From an uncultured Flavobacteriales bacterium (GTDB lineage: Bacteria > Bacteroidota > Bacteroidia > CAIKAF01), in the NCBI GenBank assembly GCA_903825395.1, contig CAIKAF010000008.1, positions 1 to 38,521 of the forward strand: 38,521 nt of DNA, written 5' to 3'. The notes under the pieces are model-generated. The model was not told the DNA's origin, did not search any database, and saw only the letters and a program-made list of their open reading frames with translations. This document shows, one piece after another, positions 7,391 through 15,010 of this stretch (position 1 is its first letter; the number at the start of each line of letters is the position of its first letter). A program made the position numbers and the translations under genes.

Positions 7391-10300
7391 ATGCAACAAA
7401 TTCGCCTGCTTTTTGGCTTAATTTTTTTCTCCCTTTGCCTGGTTGGGGGGCTGGAAGCGCAAAAAAGTGTGGGTCAATCTGACCCGGATGCCTTATATAA
7501 GGAAGGGTACACGCTTTTTCAAAAACGGCAATTTCAGGCTTCTAAAGTCAAATTACAGGAATATCTGAACCAATCTGCTTCTCAGGTTTTTGCTGCGGAT
7601 GCTGAATATTATATTGCGGCGGCAGCGACCGAGTTGTTTCAGTTGGAGGCCTTGCATCGATTAAGTTCGTTTATCGACAATTTTCCTGAAAATCCTAAAA
7701 TCAGCATGGCTTGGTTTCAGCGGGGTAATGTGATGTTCCGCGATCGAAAATTCCAAGATGCAGAACAAAATTTTCTAAAGGCCGATCCCTTTGTTTTAAC
7801 CAAGCTGCAGTGGTCAGAATTTTACTTTAAACTGGGATATGCTCAGTTTATGAATGGGAAGAATGAAGATGCCTTGGTGGCCTTTGCCAAAACAAAAGAC
7901 ATCGAATCGCCCTACAAAGCCCCGGCCTATTATTATGCAGGCCATATTCATTATGCTGCAGAGCAATGGGAGAGCGCCTTGGGCATGTTTGAACAAATTA
8001 AAGACCAAAAGGCCTTTTCTAAGGTAGTTCCTTTGTACATCGCCCAAATATATTATCGTCAACAACGGTATGAAGAATTAGTCGGATATGTAAAGCCATT
8101 GGCCGATACCCTTAAAGGGTCAACGGCCTTGGCGGTATTTCGAATGATGGCCGAATCGGAATTTAAAATGGGGCATTACGCCGCAGCCCTGAAATATTAC
8201 ACCATGCTCATTGAAAAGGGTGGGGTTTTAGATCGGGAAGGAAATTACAATATCGGGATAGCTTATTTTGAAGAAAAGGAGTATAAAACTGCCGCCACCT
8301 ATTTTTCTAAATCTGCAGATCAGGAAGATTCTTTAGCGCAAACGGCCTTCTATTATATGAGCGAATGCTATTTGCAACTGGGTCAAAAAAAACTGGCACT
8401 GGATGCGTTACGATTGGCGTATGCCTTGAAGAAGCATCCTCAAATTACCCGCGAAGCCCTATTTCAATTCGCAAAGCTATCTTACGAACTAGGGTACAAC
8501 CCTTATAATGAGGCAGTAGAGGCTTTAGAGGAGTATTTGGAGGCGTATGACAAGTCTGATTTTGCCGAAGAAGCCAGGCAGCTTATGGTCGAGATTTACC
8601 TGTCTTCTAAGAATTACCGGCAAGCCATTGTGGCATTGGATAAAATGCCAAGAAAATCACCTGCCCTTCAATTGGCCTTGCAACGGGTATTGTATTTCCG
8701 TGCCATAGAGTTGTTTAATAATTTAGAATTTGATGCATCAATAGCGCATTTTGAAAGGGCTGTAGGCTTAAATTTTGATCCAAATATTACGGCTGAGGCC
8801 TTGTTCTGGTGGGGGGATGCGAATTTTAAGCAAGGGAACTTTACCCAAGCCATTCAACAATGGGAGCGCTTTATAAAAACGCCAACAGGTCCAAGCTCTT
8901 CAGCATTGCTGCATGTTTATTATAACTTGGGTTACGCCCAATTGAAATTAAAGAAATATGCCCAGGCTTTGACGGAATTCAGGACTTTTTTGGATTCCGA
9001 GAAGGGCAAGGCAGAACCCGCTGTTCGGACGGATGCTTTATTGAGGGCCGCCGATTGCTATTTTGCTTTAAAGAAGTTTGAATTTGCTCTTGAATATTAT
9101 GCAAAGGCAGAGAGCCTACCCAAGTTCCGAAGCGATTACGGCCACTTTCAATGGGGGATGCTTCATGGCTTGACAGGAAATCAGTCCGAAAAAGGCAGAA
9201 TTTTAGCTGAATTGCTAGAGCTGTTCCCGAAGTCTCCATTGGCTGAAGAAGCCTTGTTTGAACAGGCTGTGGCTCAAATGCGCCTGCAAGAATTAAATAC
9301 CGCGCGCATTTTGTTTGAACGGGTTCTGGGGGAGTATCCTTCAGGCACGCTGCACGGAAAATCGGCCCTTCAAATCGGCATCATTTATCGGAATCAGGGA
9401 GAAGATGATTTGGCCTTGGATTGGTTGAAACGGGTTCTAACAAATTTTCCAGGTACTCCAGAAGCCGCGTTATCGGTTGGATATATTAAAAGCATTTATA
9501 CCGAATCAGGACAAGTCAATGAATGGTTGAACTTCGCTCAAAATTCAGGTCAGGTAAATGCTAGTCGAGCCGAATTGGATTCCTCAGCATATTTTGCTGT
9601 TCAGAATTCAGTGTCTTCAGGAGCATGTCCTAAAATTATTTCAGCCTCTCAGGCCTACTTGGCGGCCTTTCCTAAAGGGTTTTTTGTTCAAGAAGTGGCC
9701 CATCACTTGGGAGAATGTTATTATGCCGCTGAAAATGATTCGGCCGCTCTTTCAGCCTTTTCTTTGGTTTTAAATGGACCTAAAGGAGCTTTCACTGAAA
9801 ATGCTCTGATTAAGGTTGGATACCTATTTCGCCAGGCTAAAGACACCGCCAATGCGCTGCGTACGTACACTTCTTTAGAATCTCTAGCAGCTTCAGCTGA
9901 GGTGTTAAAAGACGCTCGGATTCAATTGCTGGATTTGTACTTCGCCGGCCAAAACTGGAGAAAGGCGATTGAATATGCGGATGCCCTTTTGACTTTGGAG
10001 AAATTATCTGGTTCTGACCGCGACCGCTTTCTGTTTATAAAAACACGCTCGCATTATCGCCTGGAAGAGTATGAATTGGCGTTGGCCGCCGGAAGAAAAA
10101 TATCCGCCAATGCGAATACAGAACAGGCCGCAGAAGTAGCTTTTACACTTGCCGATGTTTTGAGAATTAAAAAAGAACTTACCCAAGCTGAACGGGAATT
10201 GCGCCAAAATGTCAAAAAAATGAGCAACCATCCATATTGGGTTGCCAAATCGTTAATCCTACTCAGCGATATTTACTTGGAACTGGGAAATTTATCGCAA

Positions 10301-10462
10301 GCTAAAGCCACCCTGAAGCCTGTTATAGATCACCACGAAGGGGCTGATTTGGTCGCGCTCGCAAAAGAAAGGTATGACCATATTTTAAATATTGAGCAAG
10401 AGAAAAATAGGGCTAAAGATGCCCAGCCCGAAGAAATAAATTTAGACCCAAATGCCGAATAA
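7391..10462 (+). CDS. Large periplasmic TPR-repeat protein
   Basis: About 1023 residues with a signal peptide (MQQIRLLFGLIFFSLCLVGG, cleaved near GLEAQ), then tetratricopeptide repeats almost to the end. Visible repeats include ALYKEGYTLFQKRQFQASKV, AWFQRGNVMFRDRKFQDAEQ, ALFWWGDANFKQGNFTQAIQ and HVYYNLGYAQLKLKKYAQAL. Many units resemble the YbgF/CpoB and BamD-type outer-membrane-assembly TPRs. It has no catalytic motif, so it is probably a scaffold for an envelope complex. The frame can extend to a TTG at 7370, but that codon lies in the promoter box; the ATG at 7391 begins the signal peptide directly. The stop overlaps the start of the beta-barrel gene by 11 bp, which predicts joint function. 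Confidence 0.9.
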   Translation: MQQIRLLFGLIFFSLCLVGGLEAQKSVGQSDPDALYKEGYTLFQKRQFQASKVKLQEYLNQSASQVFAADAEYYIAAAATELFQLEALHRLSSFIDNFPENPKISMAWFQRGNVMFRDRKFQDAEQNFLKADPFVLTKLQWSEFYFKLGYAQFMNGKNEDALVAFAKTKDIESPYKAPAYYYAGHIHYAAEQWESALGMFEQIKDQKAFSKVVPLYIAQIYYRQQRYEELVGYVKPLADTLKGSTALAVFRMMAESEFKMGHYAAALKYYTMLIEKGGVLDREGNYNIGIAYFEEKEYKTAATYFSKSADQEDSLAQTAFYYMSECYLQLGQKKLALDALRLAYALKKHPQITREALFQFAKLSYELGYNPYNEAVEALEEYLEAYDKSDFAEEARQLMVEIYLSSKNYRQAIVALDKMPRKSPALQLALQRVLYFRAIELFNNLEFDASIAHFERAVGLNFDPNITAEALFWWGDANFKQGNFTQAIQQWERFIKTPTGPSSSALLHVYYNLGYAQLKLKKYAQALTEFRTFLDSEKGKAEPAVRTDALLRAADCYFALKKFEFALEYYAKAESLPKFRSDYGHFQWGMLHGLTGNQSEKGRILAELLELFPKSPLAEEALFEQAVAQMRLQELNTARILFERVLGEYPSGTLHGKSALQIGIIYRNQGEDDLALDWLKRVLTNFPGTPEAALSVGYIKSIYTESGQVNEWLNFAQNSGQVNASRAELDSSAYFAVQNSVSSGACPKIISASQAYLAAFPKGFFVQEVAHHLGECYYAAENDSAALSAFSLVLNGPKGAFTENALIKVGYLFRQAKDTANALRTYTSLESLAASAEVLKDARIQLLDLYFAGQNWRKAIEYADALLTLEKLSGSDRDRFLFIKTRSHYRLEEYELALAAGRKISANANTEQAAEVAFTLADVLRIKKELTQAERELRQNVKKMSNHPYWVAKSLILLSDIYLELGNLSQAKATLKPVIDHHEGADLVALAKERYDHILNIEQEKNRAKDAQPEEINLDPNAE

Positions 10463-12116
10463 TATGTCTATGAAGACACTACGCTTTTTGTTTGCCCCTG
10501 CACTTTGGCTCTCAGTTGCCGCTTTAGGTATAGCTCAGCCCGTCTTAGAAAATGAACGGGTCATTTATACTGGATTTGAACCGAGGCTGGCCAATATGGA
10601 GAAAATCGAGATTCAACCCGTAATTGTTGATACCCTACGTCTGCCAAAGGAAGGGAAATATGAATTAAACCAAATAAAAATTCCCACGTTTTATATTCCC
10701 GACACCTTGGCAGTTCGACGAATGGGGAAGGAACCGCTCGAAAAGTTACAGCGGTTTTATGCCCGAGGTGGATTCGGGAATTACACTACTTTTTTGGGAG
10801 ATTTAGGTTTTAATAGCGTCCGTAATAAGGCGCATGCATATAGCCTGAATTATCACCACTACTCCATGAACGGGAGCATTTCCGACCGAGGAAATCCTGC
10901 CTTAAACCACAACATCTTAAGCGGTCAATATTCCCATTTTTTCAAGCCCTTGACCATACAAGTGCAAGGCGGCTATCATCGACAAGGAATTCACTACTAT
11001 GGCTTTTCTCCTTTAAATGCAAGTATTAACCAAGATTCCACAGCCCAAGTCTATGTACATGCTCATGCGGGACTAGGGTTAAGTAGTCGACACCGAACAG
11101 ATTCGATTTTTCCAAATTATACGGCTAACTTAAACTTTAAACACCTAACAGATCGGTATGGCTTTCAAGAAAATCATATTCGGTTTAAAGGAGAACTAAA
11201 TCATTTTACGGATTTCTTTGCCGCTGAATTTTTTGGATTGAAATCGGTGGTAGATGTTTGGCAGTTTGCAGACCTTTCAACCACTTCCAATGCTCATGTT
11301 GTAGATGTTAATCCATACTTGCGATTGGGCAGAAAAAGCTGGAACGTAGAACTTGGGGCAGCATTGGCTGGAGGACAAAACGACAGCAGCGCTTTTTTAT
11401 ACATTTTCCCTCGGATTTCAGGGCATTGGAATATTTTTTCGAAATACATCATCGTGCATGCTTCTTTAGGGGGCAATGTACAACGTGCCGGGTATAGCGA
11501 ACTTATCCATGAAAATCCCTTTATTCAACGCATTGATTCGCTGGCCACTCAACAAAGGCCGATCGAGTTCCGAGCCGGTGTAAAGGGCGCTTTTTCAAAT
11601 GATGTTTCATATTCGGCGGGGATTTCGTTTGTCGATCAACGAAATGCAGTTTTTTATTCCGCCGATAGCAGCAAACAGCATAGGCATGGATTTTCTTTGG
11701 CCTACGATAATTTGCGCACAACAGAAATATATGCTGGTCTTCATTTCCATCGAGGCGAAAAACTACGGATTGGCTTAGATGCCTCATACCGTATTTTTAG
11801 CTTGGATACCTTGCCTCAGGCTTTTCATATGCCCGCCCTTCAAATTCGGGCTTTAGGGGCCTATCAATTGGGAGAAAAAATATTGGCCAAAGCCGATTTG
11901 TTCTTTATCGGTAGCCAATTTTCTAATGGGCCCAACGGAACTGTGATAGAATTGGCTCCTACTTTCGATGCTAATTTGGAGGCCGAATATCGTTTGACGA
12001 AAGGCCTTTCCTTTTTTGCTCGGTTGAACAACCTAGCCGCCTTTCGATACAATCGATTCTACCGGTATCCAACCATTGGCTTTACTGTTCTTGGGGGCTT
12101 GACTTTAAGCTTATAA
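10452..12116 (+). CDS. Outer-membrane beta-barrel protein, TonB-receptor-like
   Basis: 554 residues with a signal peptide (KTLRFLFAPALWLSVAALGIAQ) and, from about residue 110, alternating aromatic/polar strands typical of an outer-membrane barrel (FKPLTIQVQGGYHRQGIHYY, LFFIGSQFSNGP). The end, LTKGLSFFARLNNLAAFRYNRFYRYPTIGFTVLGGLTLSL, resembles the last strands of TonB-dependent receptors. There is no visible plug or carboxypeptidase-regulatory domain and the protein is shorter than normal receptors, so it may be a plugless barrel partnering the TPR protein whose gene it overlaps. Starts at 10452, 10464 and 10470 are all possible; the last begins exactly at the signal peptide. Confidence 0.85.
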   Translation: MPNNMSMKTLRFLFAPALWLSVAALGIAQPVLENERVIYTGFEPRLANMEKIEIQPVIVDTLRLPKEGKYELNQIKIPTFYIPDTLAVRRMGKEPLEKLQRFYARGGFGNYTTFLGDLGFNSVRNKAHAYSLNYHHYSMNGSISDRGNPALNHNILSGQYSHFFKPLTIQVQGGYHRQGIHYYGFSPLNASINQDSTAQVYVHAHAGLGLSSRHRTDSIFPNYTANLNFKHLTDRYGFQENHIRFKGELNHFTDFFAAEFFGLKSVVDVWQFADLSTTSNAHVVDVNPYLRLGRKSWNVELGAALAGGQNDSSAFLYIFPRISGHWNIFSKYIIVHASLGGNVQRAGYSELIHENPFIQRIDSLATQQRPIEFRAGVKGAFSNDVSYSAGISFVDQRNAVFYSADSSKQHRHGFSLAYDNLRTTEIYAGLHFHRGEKLRIGLDASYRIFSLDTLPQAFHMPALQIRALGAYQLGEKILAKADLFFIGSQFSNGPNGTVIELAPTFDANLEAEYRLTKGLSFFARLNNLAAFRYNRFYRYPTIGFTVLGGLTLSL

Positions 12117-12120
12117 CGCC

Positions 12121-12576
12121 TTGCAGTTTCCAGAATTAGCCATACCACCTCAACAGCTAAATTTAAGGCTCCTCGAGGATGGGAAATATGAAGTCTGGGA
12201 CGTTTGGAGAAAGAAATGGATACTACTTAGTCCTGAGGAATGGGTAAGGCAGCAGTTCTTACATTGGTTGGTTGCTGAACATAAGTACCCCTCAGGTCGA
12301 ATTTTGATAGAAAAAGGGGTGCCCGGTCTTTCCCGTAAGCGACGCTTTGATGCCTTAGTGCTTTCAAAATCAGGATCTGTTTTTATGATTCTAGAGTTTA
12401 AGGCACCCGAAGTTCCACTAAATAACGAGGTTTTTTTGCAAATTGCGCATTACAACAGCCAGATTGCAGCTCAATACTTGGCAGTAAGCAATGGTTTGCA
12501 TACATACATTGCTCAAATTACAGCAGAAAGCAACGAAATTGTTTTTCTGACCAACATCCCTACAGAAACTCGATGA
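12121..12576 (+). CDS. HsdR N-terminal-domain (PD-(D/E)xK-fold) protein
   Basis: Small 151-residue protein matching the stand-alone type I restriction HsdR N-terminal family found widely in Bacteroidota. The nuclease-fold core is visible: Asp77 in RRFDALVL, then Glu92 and Lys94 in LEFKAPEV, followed by QIAHYNSQIAAQYLAVSNGLHTY. The usual N-terminal block DGKYEVWDVWRKKWILLSPEEWVRQQF is also present. No hsdM, hsdS or helicase domain is nearby, so this is not a restriction system; a DNA-related housekeeping role is possible but unknown. Translation must begin at the TTG at 12121, four bases after the barrel gene stop, since no ATG or GTG fits. Confidence 0.85.
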   Translation: MQFPELAIPPQQLNLRLLEDGKYEVWDVWRKKWILLSPEEWVRQQFLHWLVAEHKYPSGRILIEKGVPGLSRKRRFDALVLSKSGSVFMILEFKAPEVPLNNEVFLQIAHYNSQIAAQYLAVSNGLHTYIAQITAESNEIVFLTNIPTETR

Positions 12577-12638
12577 ACCATTAATAAATTGTAAACTACC
12601 ATTCATAGTTTTAAAATTATTACGTACATTTAATTTCC

Positions 12639-12646
12639 TACCTTTG
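12639..12646 (+). promoter_or_regulatory. TAnnTTTG promoter box of the coiled-coil gene
   Basis: TACCTTTG matches the -7 consensus and lies 28 bp before the ATG at 12675, predicting a start near 12650. Confidence 0.55.
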
Positions 12647-12674
12647 CAATTGTGAGTACGAATTCAGGGAACCC

Positions 12675-14594
12675 ATGACCGCTCGCTTTTACATAGTAAT
12701 GCTTTCTATTCTCTCCCTTTGGGGGACATTTTCAGGTATTGCCCAAAGTCAAGAGGTTTTTTTAGAGCTCAAAGGCATTGTAGAAGCAGAAGATGGCCCC
12801 ATTCGCCTTTACATAGAAGTAGGAGAAAAGGGACAACCCAGGCAATTGGTTAAGCTGAAAAAAGATGGTTCATTTTTTATCGAGCTTGATTTAAACATGG
12901 ACTATGAGTTTTATGTCCGCGCAGACGGTTATCAACCCCAGCTCGTTAAGTTAAATACCCGCACTTCTGATGAAACGATTGAAGCGGGACTAAAACCCTT
13001 GGATTTCAATATTTTCATGGCTAAGATTCCCGAGAAGCTAATGAAGGAAAAGGAGGAAGATGATAAAGAGAATCCCAATCCCGAAGAAATTCAACCGGTA
13101 GTTTCGAATGTGGCCTTCAACAAGGAAACAGGTCAGTTTGCTTTTAAAGAAGAGTATATGAAAAGCGTGGAAGGTCAAAAAAAGGCCGCAGAGGAGCGCA
13201 AAACACAACAAATCGCACAATATGAAAATCGCTTAGCCGAAAAAGAAGCACTAAAGGAATCAGCGGAAAAAAATAAGGAGGCTGCAGCAGAACGCCAGCG
13301 CGCCCAAGAAGAGGCACGACTCAAAGAGAAACAAATACAAGATTCCCTCCTAGCTGTTCGACGAGCAGAACAAGCCAAACGCGATGCCGAACTGGCCGAG
13401 GTAGCCCGACAACGAGAACAGGAGGCGAAAAAAGAAAAACAACGGCTTGATTCCATCCAGGCAGCCAACCTAAGGGCCATTGAGGAAAAAAGACTGAGGC
13501 AAAAAGATTCTTTAGCCGCCGTTGCAGCAGCCCAAGCAGATAAATTGGAACGAGCCAGATTGGAGGCTCAAAGAATAAAGGATTCAGTTGATAACGCCCG
13601 AATTCAAGAACAAGCTCGAATCGATGCCCTAATTGCAGCCAAGGCCGAAGAAAAACGAATTCGTGAAAACATGGAAAGAGCCCGGCAAGATTCTCTAGCT
13701 CAAGTAAGGGCCGCTGAGAATTTGGCTCAAAAGAGAAAAGAAGAACAATTGAGAATCGAAGAACAACGGCAACGTGCCATTCAAGATTCTACAGCTTTTG
13801 CTCTTCTTCAAAAAAAACAGAATCAAGAGGCCGCTTCTGCCCAACAGCAAAAATTGAAACAAGACTCGATAGCCCTAGCTAAAGAGCGACAGGCTATTGC
13901 AGAACGAGAAAAGCAGCGATTCTACGATCAGCAAGCAGCCAAAGAGCGAGACTCCATTTTGCAGGCTCAGGCTGAACAAGCAAAACGAATGGCTGCCGAA
14001 AAAAATCGACTTCAAGCATTAGCTAAGGCTCGACAAGATTCAATTGACCAAGTAAAACGCGAGGAACTACGCCGAATTGAAGCCCAACAAGCCCAAGAAG
14101 AAAAGGCCGAAAGAGCACGCCAAGATTCCCTAATACAAGAAAGAATTGAGCAAAAACGGAAAGAAGACGAACAACGACGGGTGTTGGCCTTAAAGGCTCA
14201 AGCACGCCAAGATTCCCTTGCAAAAGCTATACAACAAAAACGGGAATTGGAATTGCGCGAGGAACAACTAAGAAAAGCAGAAGCCGCCCGCCAAGCCGAA
14301 GAAACTCTAAAGGCAAAGAATGCACAGGAAGATCAAAAAATCGACCCAGCTAAAAAACGGATTATAGATAACAACATCCGGATTTTCAAAACAGCCGAAG
14401 AACGGTCAGAGGTCGTTTCTACTAGCGAACGAGCCGCCCTCATCAGCAGGCTTGTTGTGACCTTGAAAAAGTACGATATGGAAGAACTTGAGGCTTCAGA
14501 TGCCTATGGCTTTATCAATTTTGGAGATGGATCTGGAAACATCGAAGTAAGCGAAAAGGAATTCTACCGCTATCGGCGCTTATTTTTCCGCTAG
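12675..14594 (+). CDS. Exported long coiled-coil protein with 29-residue period
   Basis: 639 residues. A signal peptide (1-24) leads to a small beta-rich domain (about 27-115: VFLELKGIVEAEDGPIRLYI) that resembles the carboxypeptidase-regulatory/SprB-like folds fused to Bacteroidota envelope proteins. Residues 160-550 are a highly charged uninterrupted helix rich in E, K, R, Q and A, punctuated by a D-S motif (RQDSL-type). Eleven D-S motifs occur; the last five Asp are at 397, 426, 455, 484 and 513, exactly 29 apart. A conserved-looking C-terminal domain follows (560-639, IIDNNIRIFKTAEERSEV to EFYRYRRLFFR). I do not recognise the whole protein. It could be a long periplasmic spacer or a filament-forming scaffold. 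A palindromic repeat array begins 17 nt after its stop. Confidence 0.8.
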   Translation: MTARFYIVMLSILSLWGTFSGIAQSQEVFLELKGIVEAEDGPIRLYIEVGEKGQPRQLVKLKKDGSFFIELDLNMDYEFYVRADGYQPQLVKLNTRTSDETIEAGLKPLDFNIFMAKIPEKLMKEKEEDDKENPNPEEIQPVVSNVAFNKETGQFAFKEEYMKSVEGQKKAAEERKTQQIAQYENRLAEKEALKESAEKNKEAAAERQRAQEEARLKEKQIQDSLLAVRRAEQAKRDAELAEVARQREQEAKKEKQRLDSIQAANLRAIEEKRLRQKDSLAAVAAAQADKLERARLEAQRIKDSVDNARIQEQARIDALIAAKAEEKRIRENMERARQDSLAQVRAAENLAQKRKEEQLRIEEQRQRAIQDSTAFALLQKKQNQEAASAQQQKLKQDSIALAKERQAIAEREKQRFYDQQAAKERDSILQAQAEQAKRMAAEKNRLQALAKARQDSIDQVKREELRRIEAQQAQEEKAERARQDSLIQERIEQKRKEDEQRRVLALKAQARQDSLAKAIQQKRELELREEQLRKAEAARQAEETLKAKNAQEDQKIDPAKKRIIDNNIRIFKTAEERSEVVSTSERAALISRLVVTLKKYDMEELEASDAYGFINFGDGSGNIEVSEKEFYRYRRLFFR

Positions 14595-14611
14595 CCCCTC
14601 GCCCCGTCTTT

Positions 14612-14975
14612 AATCCCCATGGCCCCGTACGGACGGACAATCGTCCGTCCAACGTTTTAAAACCCCATGCCCCGTACGGACGGACAATCGTCCGTCCATA
14701 CGATCCCCGTGGCCCCGTATGTGCGGTTATGAATCCCCATGCCCCCGTATGGACGGTTATGAATCCCCATGGCCCCGTATTAAATCCCCGTGCCCCGTAA
14801 GGACGGACAATTGTCCGTCCTACAATCCCCATGCCCCCGTAAGGACGGACAATTGTCCGTCCATACGATCCCCGTGGTCCCGTATTAAATCCCCATGCCC
14901 CCGTACGGACGGACAATTGTCCGTCCCCACGTTTTAAATCCCCATGGCCCCGTACGGACGGACAATTGTCCGTCC
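14612..14975. repeat. Ten-unit direct repeat array with six 20-bp palindromes
   Basis: The 416-nt gap between the coiled-coil and kinase genes is filled by ten copies of AATCCCC(A/G)TG(G/C)CCCCGTA. Six are followed by a 20-bp palindrome, at 14631-14650, 14678-14697, 14801-14820, 14843-14862, 14907-14926 and 14956-14975. The last four read GGACGGACAATTGTCCGTCC, perfectly symmetric; the first two have ATCG at the centre. Two units carry degenerate GTGCGGTTATG or GGACGGTTATG instead of a palindrome, and two have only TTA. Each palindrome can fold as an 8-bp stem with an AATT or AATC loop. The long minus-strand open frame across it (14515-14916) is a repeat artefact. Confidence 0.95.
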
Positions 14976-14987
14976 CTACTTTTTTTT
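14956..14987 (+). terminator. Last array palindrome followed by T-run
   Basis: The final palindrome (8-bp stem, AATT loop) is followed by CTAC and a run of eight T (14980-14987), so it can act as an intrinsic terminator of the coiled-coil gene or shield the histidine kinase gene from readthrough. The 4-nt gap before the Ts makes it less than ideal. Confidence 0.45.
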
Positions 14988-15010
14988 ATTACATTTAATC
15001 CCTCGACCCC

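Noticed and set aside
12121-12576. Restriction-modification system
   Set aside because: Only the HsdR N-terminal domain is present; no methylase, specificity subunit or helicase follows. The stand-alone form is normal in the phylum.
14515-14916. Minus-strand open frame of 133 aa over the palindromic array, with repeated GRTIVRPYG units
   Set aside because: It is a by-product of repeated GC-rich DNA, overlaps the coiled-coil gene end, and has no signal of a real protein; both neighbours are on the other strand.
14612-14975. CRISPR array
   Set aside because: No unique spacers of constant length; the repeats differ, palindromes are present in only six of ten units, and no cas gene is near.
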